Program-made: the position numbers and the translations under genes | Assembly: GCA_947177105.1 (NCBI GenBank) | Contig: CAMWTF010000038.1 | Span: 1-11,954, forward strand | Origin: an uncultured Lachnospiraceae bacterium | GTDB taxonomy: Bacteria; Bacillota; Clostridia; Lachnospirales; Lachnospiraceae | Length of the DNA stretch: 11,954 bases | Direction: 5' to 3' | The notes under the pieces: generated by a model | Told to the model about the DNA's origin: nothing | Databases searched by the model: none | What the model saw: the letters and a program-made list of their open reading frames with translations, nothing else | Shown: in pieces, positions 1 through 7,058 of the stretch | How positions within the stretch are numbered: position 1 is the first letter of the stretch | Layout of the letters: each line of letters opens with the position of its first letter

Positions 1-123
1 GATGAATCCACCTGTGTGGTATATGGTATGCCCAAGGTAGCTTATGACCTGGGGGCCGTTGAATATCAGGAAAAACTTCAGGATGTCGCCAGGAGAGCCT
101 ATGCGGTGCTGGACAGAATGTAG
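1..123 (+). CDS. cheB: CheB protein-glutamate methylesterase, C-terminal end (partial)
   Basis: The first 40 codons, up to the TAG at 121-123, are the tail of an open frame entering from the left edge. The visible peptide contains VVYGMPKVAYDLGAVE, which matches the conserved C-terminal part of the CheB methylesterase domain (the GMP-x-x-A segment and the following L-G-A-V). CheB removes methyl groups from, or deamidates, receptor glutamates/glutamines in the cytoplasm and is activated by CheA-dependent phosphorylation of its N-terminal receiver. The receiver and the catalytic Ser-His-Asp residues lie outside the window. Its position just before cheY, cheA, cheW and a receptor gene supports the call. 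No other family fits this segment as well. Confidence 0.85.
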   Translation, partial: DESTCVVYGMPKVAYDLGAVEYQEKLQDVARRAYAVLDRM

Positions 124-141
124 TATTAGATACTGATTGGT

Positions 142-170
142 GCAATATCGCAGGTCGGCCTGCGATATGC
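142..170 (+). promoter_or_regulatory. Hairpin between cheB and cheY, abutting the cheY ribosome binding site
   Basis: A perfect 10-base inverted repeat (ATATCGCAGG at 145-154, CCTGCGATAT at 159-168) encloses the four-base loop TCGG. Two more pairs (142-143 with 169-170) form across a bulged A at 144. It ends directly before the purine-rich ribosome binding site at 171-180 (GGGAAAGGGG). No T-run follows, so it is not an ordinary intrinsic terminator. It could be an mRNA-stability or processing element that sets receiver levels against cheB, or a weak attenuator. The structure is seen in the sequence; the role is inference. Confidence 0.6.
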
Positions 171-185
171 GGGAAAGGGGTAAAT

Positions 186-578
186 ATGAAGATTTTGTTA
201 GCGGAAGATGATTTTGTCACAAGGAAATTTATGGTAAGTTTTCTGTCCAAATACGGTGAATGTGATGTCACCGTGGATGGCATGGAGGCGGTGGACGCAT
301 TCATGATGGCGCTGGAGGACGGAGAGCCTTACGATCTGGTGTGTCTGGATATCATGATGCCGGTCATGGACGGTTATCAGGCCCTGATGGGCATCCGTAA
401 CCTGGAAAAGGACAGGGGGATTGCGGAGGATAAGAGGGCGAAGGTCATCATGACCACAGCGCTCAACGATGAGAAGAATGTAAAAATGGCTTTTGAGTTG
501 GGCTGCACAATATATTCGGGAAAGCCCATTGACAAGGAGAGATTTGAGCAGGCTATGAAGAAATTGGGCCTGATATAA
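186..578 (+). CDS. cheY: CheY-type chemotaxis response regulator (single receiver domain)
   Basis: This 130-residue protein is one receiver domain with no output domain. The signature residues are present: acidic pair D8/D9 for Mg2+, phospho-acceptor D55 in CLDIMMP, switch threonine T91, aromatic Y110, and K113-P114. The Y-to-K and T-to-K spacings equal those of E. coli CheY (T87, Y106, K109). A slightly long loop before the fourth strand (about residues 72-86, rich in K, D, E and R) makes it about ten residues longer than classical CheY. CheA would phosphorylate it, and it would then act on the flagellar switch or another target. The ATG at 186 follows a GGGAAAGGGG ribosome site and a hairpin. 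It lies 31 bases before cheA, so the two are almost certainly co-transcribed. Confidence 0.9.
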   Translation: MKILLAEDDFVTRKFMVSFLSKYGECDVTVDGMEAVDAFMMALEDGEPYDLVCLDIMMPVMDGYQALMGIRNLEKDRGIAEDKRAKVIMTTALNDEKNVKMAFELGCTIYSGKPIDKERFEQAMKKLGLI

Positions 579-609
579 TCTGATAAAAATTTACAGGAAA
601 GGAGAAAGT

Positions 610-2745
610 ATGGCTGAAGAATTTAACACAGAGGGAATGTTGGACATCTATCTGTTTGAGAACGAACAGCTTCTGGAGCAGCTGCAGGAAATGGTGCTGG
701 AGCAGAAAGACGCAGAGTGTTTTGACCAGGACAGCATCAACGAGATATTCCGCACTATGCATACTATAAAAGGATCATCCGGTATCATGATGTTTGATAA
801 CATCACTGCGATTTCTCACAAACTGGAAGACGTTTTCTTTTATCTGAGAGAGTCCCATCCCGAGCATGTGCCGCACTTAAAGCTGGTGGAGCATGTGCTG
901 GAAGTGGCAGATTTCATTACCGAGGAGATGGATAAAATCCGTAACGGGAACACGGCCGACGGAAACCCGGAAAGCATTATCAAGGAACTGGATGCCTTTC
1001 TGGAGGCCATCAAGAAAGGTGTGGGGGAGGATGCACTGATGCCAGAGAACGTGCATGAAGAGCCCAAGCAGTTCTACATAGCTCCCGTTGCCACTGACGC
1101 AAGCCGTTTCTACAAGGTGTACATTACATTTTCGCCGGAGACGGTAATGGCCAATGTCCATGCCTACAAGGTGGTCTACGCAATGAAAGAAATTGCGGAG
1201 GATCTGCTGTATTCTCCCGAGGATATCATTTCCGATGAATCCAGTGGAGAGACTATCCTGAAGGAAGGCTTTAAGATTCTGCTTCAGGCCCAGTGTACGG
1301 AGACGGAGATCAGAGACCTGATAGGCGTTGGCTACGACATCGAGAAAGTAGATGTCTATGAGTGCAAGGCAGAGGAGTTTTTGCTGGGCTTCGACTTTGG
1401 AAACCAGCCGCACCGTATTGATTTGGAATCCAGCGTGGAGGCCATTGAGGCCAAGGCGGAGAAGGATGCTGAGATAAAAGCGGCTGAAAAGCCTCAGATG
1501 GCGCCCGGTGATTTCGTTATTCAGACCAAGGAGCCCGGCCGTCCCAAAAAGCTGGCAAAGGATAAGCAGAAGGGAGCGAAGGACGCATTCATCAGCGTTA
1601 ATGTGTCTAAGATGGATCAGCTGATGGATCTGATCGGCGAGCTGGTAATTGCAGAGTCCGTGGTGCTGCAGAATCCTGATCTGAAGGTGCCGGGACTGAA
1701 CCTTTCCAATTTCAATAAAGCAGCGGGGCAGATGTCCAAGATCTCCACGGATCTGCAGAATGTGATCATGTCCATGAGGATGATGCCTCTGACCAACCTA
1801 TTCCAGAAGATGAACCGTATTGTCTTTGATGTCTCCCGCAAGCTGGGCAAGGACATTGACTTTGAGATGATCGGCGAGCACACTGAGGTGGATAAGAACA
1901 TCATTGAAAATATCTCGGATCCTCTGATGCATCTGGTGCGTAATGCGGTGGATCATGGCATTGAGACCAACGAAGAGCGCAAGGCCAGCGGCAAGACCGA
2001 CAAGGCAAAGGTAACTCTTTCCGCCAAGACGGAGGCCGGCAAGGTATGGATCAGCGTTGTGGACAACGGAAAGGGTCTGGACAGGGCAAAGATTCTGGCA
2101 AAAGCCAGAAAGCAGGGGCTTCTGGAAGACGGCAGGCTGGACAGCGAGTACACAGACAAGGAAGTGTTCAAGTTCATCACACTTCCCGGCTTCTCCACCA
2201 ACGAGCAGGTGACAGAGTACTCAGGACGAGGCGTGGGCATGGATGTGGTGGTGCAGAACATCCAGACTATCGGCGGCGCACTGGAGATTGAGAGTGAGGC
2301 CGGTTTGGGAACCACCATGACTCTTAAGATTCCTCTCACGCTGGCCATCATAGACGGAATTGTGATGGAGGCCGGGACTTCCTCCTTTGTGGTGGAGACA
2401 GGTGTTGTCAAGCAGTTTGTCAGTGTCAGAGAGAATATGATGATCCATGAACCCAACGGCGATGAGTATATTATGATCCGGGGAGAATGTTACCCGGTAC
2501 TTCGGCTGGGTGAGTGGTACGGCTTGAAGGATTACCGCAAGTCGGTGGAAGACGGCATGATGCTGATTTTTGAGGTGGAAGGGAAAGCCATATGTCTCTT
2601 CGTGGACAAATTGATAGGCGAGCAGGAGATTGTGGTAAAGCCCATTCCTTCTTATATCAAGAAAGTAAAAGGTCTGTCCGGCTGTACGCAATTGGGAGAT
2701 GGCAGCATTGCGCTGATACTAGATCCGGTAGGATTGATAGAATAA
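610..2745 (+). CDS. cheA: Chemotaxis sensor histidine kinase CheA
   Basis: A 711-residue cytoplasmic kinase with the full CheA layout. The P1 phosphotransfer domain (about 8-105) carries H51 in HTIKGSSG. A P2-like response-regulator docking region spans about 160-265, then a charged linker. P3 dimerisation begins near 326 (VSKMDQLMDLIGEL). The P4 ATP-binding domain has an N box HLVRNAVDHG at 441-450, G1 DNGKG at 485-489 and G2 GRGVGMD at 539-545. The P5 CheW-like domain begins near 579. Autophosphorylation at H51 feeds phosphate to the receiver encoded just upstream and to CheB. The ATG at 610 follows AGGAAAGGAG (595-604) at 5-base spacing. The length is usual for CheA and no key residue is missing. 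The gap to cheW is 23 bases. Confidence 0.97.
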   Translation: MAEEFNTEGMLDIYLFENEQLLEQLQEMVLEQKDAECFDQDSINEIFRTMHTIKGSSGIMMFDNITAISHKLEDVFFYLRESHPEHVPHLKLVEHVLEVADFITEEMDKIRNGNTADGNPESIIKELDAFLEAIKKGVGEDALMPENVHEEPKQFYIAPVATDASRFYKVYITFSPETVMANVHAYKVVYAMKEIAEDLLYSPEDIISDESSGETILKEGFKILLQAQCTETEIRDLIGVGYDIEKVDVYECKAEEFLLGFDFGNQPHRIDLESSVEAIEAKAEKDAEIKAAEKPQMAPGDFVIQTKEPGRPKKLAKDKQKGAKDAFISVNVSKMDQLMDLIGELVIAESVVLQNPDLKVPGLNLSNFNKAAGQMSKISTDLQNVIMSMRMMPLTNLFQKMNRIVFDVSRKLGKDIDFEMIGEHTEVDKNIIENISDPLMHLVRNAVDHGIETNEERKASGKTDKAKVTLSAKTEAGKVWISVVDNGKGLDRAKILAKARKQGLLEDGRLDSEYTDKEVFKFITLPGFSTNEQVTEYSGRGVGMDVVVQNIQTIGGALEIESEAGLGTTMTLKIPLTLAIIDGIVMEAGTSSFVVETGVVKQFVSVRENMMIHEPNGDEYIMIRGECYPVLRLGEWYGLKDYRKSVEDGMMLIFEVEGKAICLFVDKLIGEQEIVVKPIPSYIKKVKGLSGCTQLGDGSIALILDPVGLIE

Positions 2746-2768
2746 ACGCATGAAAAGGAGGTAGCTGC

Positions 2769-3314
2769 ATGGAGGTAAACAGTGAGGCAACAAGACAGAC
2801 AGACAATGGCCAGAGCGTAGGAAGCGGGCGTGATGCACAGAAGGACAAATACATGACATTCAGGTCAGGCAACGAGTATTTTGGCCTTAAGATCCAATAT
2901 GTCTCCGAGATTATACCGTTTCAGGCGATAACGGCAATTCCAGAGACGGCAGATTATATCAAGGGCCTGATTAATCTGCGAGGAAAGATTATTCCGGTCA
3001 TTGACATCAGCCTTCGGTTCAAACAGGAGCCTTTTGAGTATAATGACAGAACCTGCATTGTAGTGATCAATGTGCAGTCCACAGTGGTGGGGCTAATCAT
3101 CGAAAATATTGCCGAGGTGGTGGAGATCCGGGAAGAGAATATCCTGCCGCCGCCCAGCATCGGCAAGTCCGATAGAGTACAGAACAAGTACGTGTACGGT
3201 ATCGGAAAGGTAGGAGATTCGGTCAAACTGTTGTTAGACCCTGATAAGCTGTTAAATGATGAAGAGCTGTCACTGTCTGAGCAGGCAAGTGATATGAATA
3301 TTGATGAAGAATGA
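2769..3314 (+). CDS. cheW: Chemotaxis coupling protein CheW
   Basis: A 181-residue protein with one CheW domain (about residues 26-160) that bridges receptors to the P5 domain of CheA. The diagnostic segment GLINLRGKIIPVIDIS is at 66-80, with R71 at the position of the conserved CheW arginine. YVYGIGKVGDSVKLLLD near the end matches the closing strands of the domain. It is longer than typical CheW (about 140-160 residues) because of a polar 26-residue N-terminal extension and an acidic C-terminal tail. An alternative start at M29 would cut into the first strand, while the ATG at 2769 has an excellent AAGGAGG (2755-2761) seven bases upstream, so the longer form is chosen. It lies between cheA and the receptor gene in one operon. 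Confidence 0.95.
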   Translation: MEVNSEATRQTDNGQSVGSGRDAQKDKYMTFRSGNEYFGLKIQYVSEIIPFQAITAIPETADYIKGLINLRGKIIPVIDISLRFKQEPFEYNDRTCIVVINVQSTVVGLIIENIAEVVEIREENILPPPSIGKSDRVQNKYVYGIGKVGDSVKLLLDPDKLLNDEELSLSEQASDMNIDEE

Positions 3315-3326
3315 GAGGTATGAGAT

Positions 3327-4790
3327 ATGAAGGACATGAAGATTAAAACAAAAATGTTTATAGGTTTTGCTATTCCGATTATACTTACGATAGTTAATGT
3401 ATTAGTGGGAATGACCTCTGTGAGGAGAATTGAAGACGCCATAGGGGATATGCAGACAAATCAGTATTCTACAATAACACAAACGATGCATGAGATCGGA
3501 GCGGATGAGTCGAAGGCAAAAATTCTCAGTGATACTTTGACGGCATCAATGGCGGCGGACAATGAACTTATAGCAAGAACGGCTAATTTATCCAACTTAT
3601 TCAGCGCCGGATTGATTGTGGTTTCTGTTATAATTACTCTTATTATCGCACTTTCGCTGATCAAGATTATAAATAAATCTGTGGCACAGCTATCCAAGGC
3701 TGCCGCTGATATTGCTATGGGCCGTGTGGATATCGAACTGGTGAAATATCATAACGATGAGTTTGGCGAACTGGTGGATGACTACCAGAAGGTGGTTGAG
3801 AATATCAAGTATCAGGCCAGCATTGCTGAGGAGGTGGCTAAGGGTAATCTTACCGTTGTTGTCAATCCTAAATCTCAGGATGATCTGCTGGGTCAGTCCC
3901 TGAAGAAGCTGGTTGAGGATAACAATCATGCACTGAGCAGCATCAGTGAGGCAGCATATCAGGTGACTATCGGTTCTTCCCAGATGGCGAGCGCAAGCCA
4001 GTCCCTGGCACAGGGTTCTACTGAGCAGGCAAGCGCCATCCAGGAGATTACCGCATCTATGGATGAGATTGTGGAGGCAACTGCCCAGAATGCAGAGCAG
4101 GCTAACAAGGCTGCCGAACTGGTAGAAAACGCAATCAGGGATGTAAAGCAGGGTAACAAGCGGATGCAGGATATGATGTCCGCTATGGAGGACATTAACA
4201 AGTCATCCGAGAGTATTTCCAAGATTATCAAGACTATTGATGACATTGCGTTCCAGACCAATATCCTGGCGCTGAATGCAGCGGTAGAGGCTGCAAGAGC
4301 CGGTGAGGCAGGCAAGGGCTTCGCAGTGGTGGCAGAAGAGGTGAGAAATCTGGCAGCGAAGAGTGCGGCGGCAGCGTCCGAGACCGCAGGGTTAATCGAG
4401 GATTCCATCAGCAAGGTAAGCCAGGGCTCCCAGATGGCAGACGAAACTGCAAAGGCGCTGGAACTGATCACGGAAGTGGTAAATCAGAGCGAAGCGTTGA
4501 TTCAAAATATCGCTCAGGCTTGCAACTATCAGGCAACCAGCGGCGCACAGATCAAGCAGGCAATCACACAGGTTTCCCAGGTGGTACAGACCAACTCCGC
4601 TACCAGCGAGCAGTGTGCTTCCGCAAGTGAGGAGCTTTCCAACCAGGCAGACCGGATGCGTGAGAAACTTGCTGCTTACAACCTTGGAAACAGGAGTTCT
4701 TCCTCCTCTTCCAGCATGGGTTCTTTCACCGCCTCCAGCGCAAATGAGCAGATCATTTCCCTTGACGGAGATGGCTTTGGAAAATATTAA
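3327..4790 (+). CDS. Methyl-accepting chemotaxis protein with a very small extracytoplasmic region
   Basis: A 487-residue receptor. TM1 is about 11-29, a roughly 62-residue outer segment follows, and TM2 is about 92-114. A HAMP domain (about 112-165) is followed by a second HAMP-like unit (about 163-205, containing EEVAKGNLTVVV and DDLLGQSLKKL). The long coiled-coil signalling domain has its conserved hairpin tip near 305-342 (IAFQTNILALNAAVEAARAG, then GKGFAVVAEEVRNLA). A serine run (457-463) lies near the end, and no C-terminal CheR-docking NWETF-like pentapeptide is visible. The outer segment is too short for a normal four-helix bundle or Cache sensor, so the ligand cannot be guessed. ATG at 3327 follows AGAGG (3314-3318), a modest ribosome site overlapping the cheW stop. 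The first ~330 bases are clearly AT-richer than the rest. Confidence 0.93.
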   Translation: MKDMKIKTKMFIGFAIPIILTIVNVLVGMTSVRRIEDAIGDMQTNQYSTITQTMHEIGADESKAKILSDTLTASMAADNELIARTANLSNLFSAGLIVVSVIITLIIALSLIKIINKSVAQLSKAAADIAMGRVDIELVKYHNDEFGELVDDYQKVVENIKYQASIAEEVAKGNLTVVVNPKSQDDLLGQSLKKLVEDNNHALSSISEAAYQVTIGSSQMASASQSLAQGSTEQASAIQEITASMDEIVEATAQNAEQANKAAELVENAIRDVKQGNKRMQDMMSAMEDINKSSESISKIIKTIDDIAFQTNILALNAAVEAARAGEAGKGFAVVAEEVRNLAAKSAAAASETAGLIEDSISKVSQGSQMADETAKALELITEVVNQSEALIQNIAQACNYQATSGAQIKQAITQVSQVVQTNSATSEQCASASEELSNQADRMREKLAAYNLGNRSSSSSSSMGSFTASSANEQIISLDGDGFGKY

Positions 4791-4809
4791 TTTTCTATAA
4801 AACCATGAA

Positions 4810-4850
4810 AGATCGGCTGTGTGAAGCAATTCACGCAGCCGATTTGGCTT
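4810..4850 (+). terminator. Probable terminator of the chemotaxis operon
   Basis: ATCGGCTGTGTGAA (4812-4825) pairs with TTCACGCAGCCGAT (4830-4843) with one G-U wobble, extendable by one wobble and one A-T pair, around the GNRA-type loop GCAA (4826-4829). It lies 20 bases after the receptor stop codon. The downstream T-run is short and interrupted (TTTGGCTT), so termination may be partial and some readthrough into the acyltransferase gene is possible. Confidence 0.65.
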
Positions 4851-4891
4851 CAAGCGCTTTATGCGGATGAGATTTATGGAGGTCAGTTCAA

Positions 4892-6004
4892 GTGGAGAAT
4901 GGAATAACTAAAAAACAGTCCTCAGTATTGCAGGGAGTGGCCATCTGGATGATGGTCTATCATCATCTGTATTCCTTTGCGGTAGAATATGACTCCCTGC
5001 TTCCCTTCCTGCAGGCGGGTGTGGCTCAGCGGATCGCCTGGTTCTGCAAGCTCTGCGTGGGGATATTCGCATTTGTCAGCGGCTATGGCATGTACCATGT
5101 GATGGACAGGCAGTCCAGAGAGCGGTTCTTTGGAAGACTGCTGGCGGAGTACCGCTGCGTACTGGCGCGGATCTTGAAGCTGTATGGAAAGCTTTGGGCG
5201 GTGTTGTTGATATATATGGGAATTGTGTTTGGCATATTGGGACTTCCCTTTGACCCGTCGCAGCTGCCCGGAAACCTGACAGCGCTGAATCCCACCTACA
5301 ACGGGGCCTGGTGGTATGTGGAGCAGTACGCGAAGATGCTGCTGGTATTGCCGCTTTTGGATTTGCTTCTGACCCGCTTTGACCAGCCAAAGGAGAGAAA
5401 GTACAAGAGAGTATTTTTCCTGACGCTGGCGCTGCTGGGGACAGGGGCAGCGCTGGTGGGAAGGCTGTGGTGGCCCGGACTGTGGAATGTGGTATTGACT
5501 GTTAAGAGCGGCCTGCGGCTTTCATTTTTACTAATCTTCGCGGTGGGTTATCTTACGGCCCGCTTTGCCCTGTATCAGAGAGTAGACAGAGCATTGCGGC
5601 GCAGGGGCTCATGGCTGCCGATGTGTGTGGCAGTGGCCCTGGTGGGCATTGTTATAGCTCTGCGAGTGACGCTGGCCACAGACGCGGCCTACGCGAAGCT
5701 GGACTTTCTGTTTGCACCTCTGCTGGTTTACGGACTGGTGACACTGTTATCCTATATTCCTCCTCTGTGCAGCTTTCTGGCATGGTGGGGACACCAATCC
5801 ACCTATATCTGGCTTGTGCATGGCTTTTTATATGGGTGGCTGTACTTTTTCATCAAGCCCCGGGTTCGTTTGGACATAGGGGTATATCTGGTGGTGCTTC
5901 TGGCATCGGCGGCGGTTTCCCTGTTGCTGCGGGCGCTGGGAAGCCTGCCGGGCCGGTGGCGCGGGAGAAGCCGGAAAACAGAACGCTATATTAACTTCAA
6001 ATAA
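4892..6004 (+). CDS. Acyltransferase-3 family integral membrane protein
   Basis: A 370-residue, very hydrophobic protein with about ten predicted membrane segments, matching the length and hallmarks of membrane-bound acyltransferase family 3 (OafA/WecH-like). The features are an early HH pair (H24-H25 in YHHLY) within the first membrane segment after a short cytoplasmic lead, a FAFVSGYGMY segment matching the usual F-x-x-S-G-(Y/F) region, a WWYVEQY segment, and a late GHQSTYIWLVHGFLY segment resembling the G-x-x-S-x-x-x-x-x-x-H motif of the family. Members transfer acetyl or similar groups to cell-surface glycans or other exported molecules; the substrate here is unknown. The start is GTG at 4892, supported by GGAGG at 4878-4882. 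It is transcribed with the LacI-type gene 12 bases downstream. Confidence 0.8.
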   Translation: MENGITKKQSSVLQGVAIWMMVYHHLYSFAVEYDSLLPFLQAGVAQRIAWFCKLCVGIFAFVSGYGMYHVMDRQSRERFFGRLLAEYRCVLARILKLYGKLWAVLLIYMGIVFGILGLPFDPSQLPGNLTALNPTYNGAWWYVEQYAKMLLVLPLLDLLLTRFDQPKERKYKRVFFLTLALLGTGAALVGRLWWPGLWNVVLTVKSGLRLSFLLIFAVGYLTARFALYQRVDRALRRRGSWLPMCVAVALVGIVIALRVTLATDAAYAKLDFLFAPLLVYGLVTLLSYIPPLCSFLAWWGHQSTYIWLVHGFLYGWLYFFIKPRVRLDIGVYLVVLLASAAVSLLLRALGSLPGRWRGRSRKTERYINFK

Positions 6005-6016
6005 GGAGGAACTTTT

Positions 6017-7012
6017 GTGGCATCAATCAAGGATGTGGCTGCGAAGGCAGGAGTGGCTATCTCTACAGTTTCAAAAGTACTAAATCATTATCCCAATGTG
6101 AGTGAGAATACCCGGCAGAAGGTGAACGAAGCCATTGAAGAGTTGGGGTTTGTGCCCAATGTCGTGGCCGCTGCATTGTCCTCCAAACAAGCGGGCAGAA
6201 TCGCTTTGCTGATCCATCTGAACACCAACACCCAGGCCATAGATGAGATCAGTATGCAGTACCTGGCCGGCGCGTTGGAGAGCGCCAGAGAGTATGCTCT
6301 GGATGTGGTGACGGTATTTTTTTCCATGCTGGAGGGCATGGGCGTGGAGGAAGTCATAGGGTATTTCCGCTCACAGAGCATCAACGGCATCATCATATAC
6401 GGGATATCCAGAGAGGATCAGGTGCTGCAGGAACTGGTTCGGCGGCAGATTTTCCGGATTGTGCTGGTGGATGTACCTCTGATCAACGAGAGTACCTCCT
6501 GTGTGTGGATCGATCAGGCGGCAGCACAATATGCGGTGGCGGAAAAGACCATGCTGATGGATACCATCCCCTATAAGAAAGTGCTGTATATTGCCGGAAA
6601 AAGCAATGGCTATGTGACACGGGAACGGATCAGAGGTATGGAGAAATTTGCCAGGGATTACAGCCTGGAGATGATTGTCCGCAACGGAGAATTTTCGGAG
6701 AAAAAGGCCCGGGAGCTGACTATGGAGTATGCCGAGGAGCAGGATATGGTGGTCTGCGCGTCGGACTTGATGGCCATAGGCGCTATGCGGGCCCTGACGG
6801 ACATGGATATCTTCCGGCCAGTGTGCGGTTTTGACGGGTTGACATTGATGGGCTATGTGGGACAGCAGATGAACACGGTGCGCCAGGATTTTGCCAGAAT
6901 CTCCCAGGAGGCGGTGACAGAACTGGAGATCCTGATGAATGGCGGCAGCGGCCGTGAGGTTGTGCTGGACTACACACTTGTACGGCTTAAATACGAAGAT
7001 ATAATACGCTGA
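6017..7012 (+). CDS. LacI-family transcriptional regulator
   Basis: A 331-residue protein with the LacI architecture. An N-terminal helix-turn-helix (about 2-22: SIKDVAAKAGVAISTVSKVLN) leads into the third helix (VSENTRQKVNEAIEELGF) and a hinge (PNVVAAAL), followed by a periplasmic-binding-protein-like effector domain (about 60-331). It should bind a palindromic operator as a dimer and respond to a small ligand, often a sugar. The effector pocket cannot be read reliably. A CASD segment near 252-255 and GFDG near 273-276 fit the C-terminal subdomain. GTG at 6017 is the start, with a perfect AAGGAGG (6003-6009) that overlaps the upstream stop codon. The tight spacing implies that the regulator and acyltransferase form one operon. 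Confidence 0.93.
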   Translation: MASIKDVAAKAGVAISTVSKVLNHYPNVSENTRQKVNEAIEELGFVPNVVAAALSSKQAGRIALLIHLNTNTQAIDEISMQYLAGALESAREYALDVVTVFFSMLEGMGVEEVIGYFRSQSINGIIIYGISREDQVLQELVRRQIFRIVLVDVPLINESTSCVWIDQAAAQYAVAEKTMLMDTIPYKKVLYIAGKSNGYVTRERIRGMEKFARDYSLEMIVRNGEFSEKKARELTMEYAEEQDMVVCASDLMAIGAMRALTDMDIFRPVCGFDGLTLMGYVGQQMNTVRQDFARISQEAVTELEILMNGGSGREVVLDYTLVRLKYEDIIR

Positions 7013-7058
7013 GCGCCTGTTTGCTCCCGCAAAGCAATGAACCAGGCGGTATTCGGGA

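Noticed and set aside
877..1413. A 178-codon open frame on the - strand inside cheA
   Set aside because: It is wholly within cheA, whose domains and motifs are certain. Its peptide shows no family features and it has no proper ribosome site.
4844..4872. Promoter for the acyltransferase gene (TTGGCT with an ATGAGA-like -10)
   Set aside because: The -10 match is poor, and the -35 overlaps the terminator stem end. No convincing promoter is visible in 4791-4891.
7014..7048. CGCCTG...CAGGCG with inner TTTGC/GCAAA between the convergent lacI-type and helD genes, as a bidirectional terminator
   Set aside because: The pairing is interrupted by nine unpaired bases and no T-run follows on either strand, so it is too weak to call.
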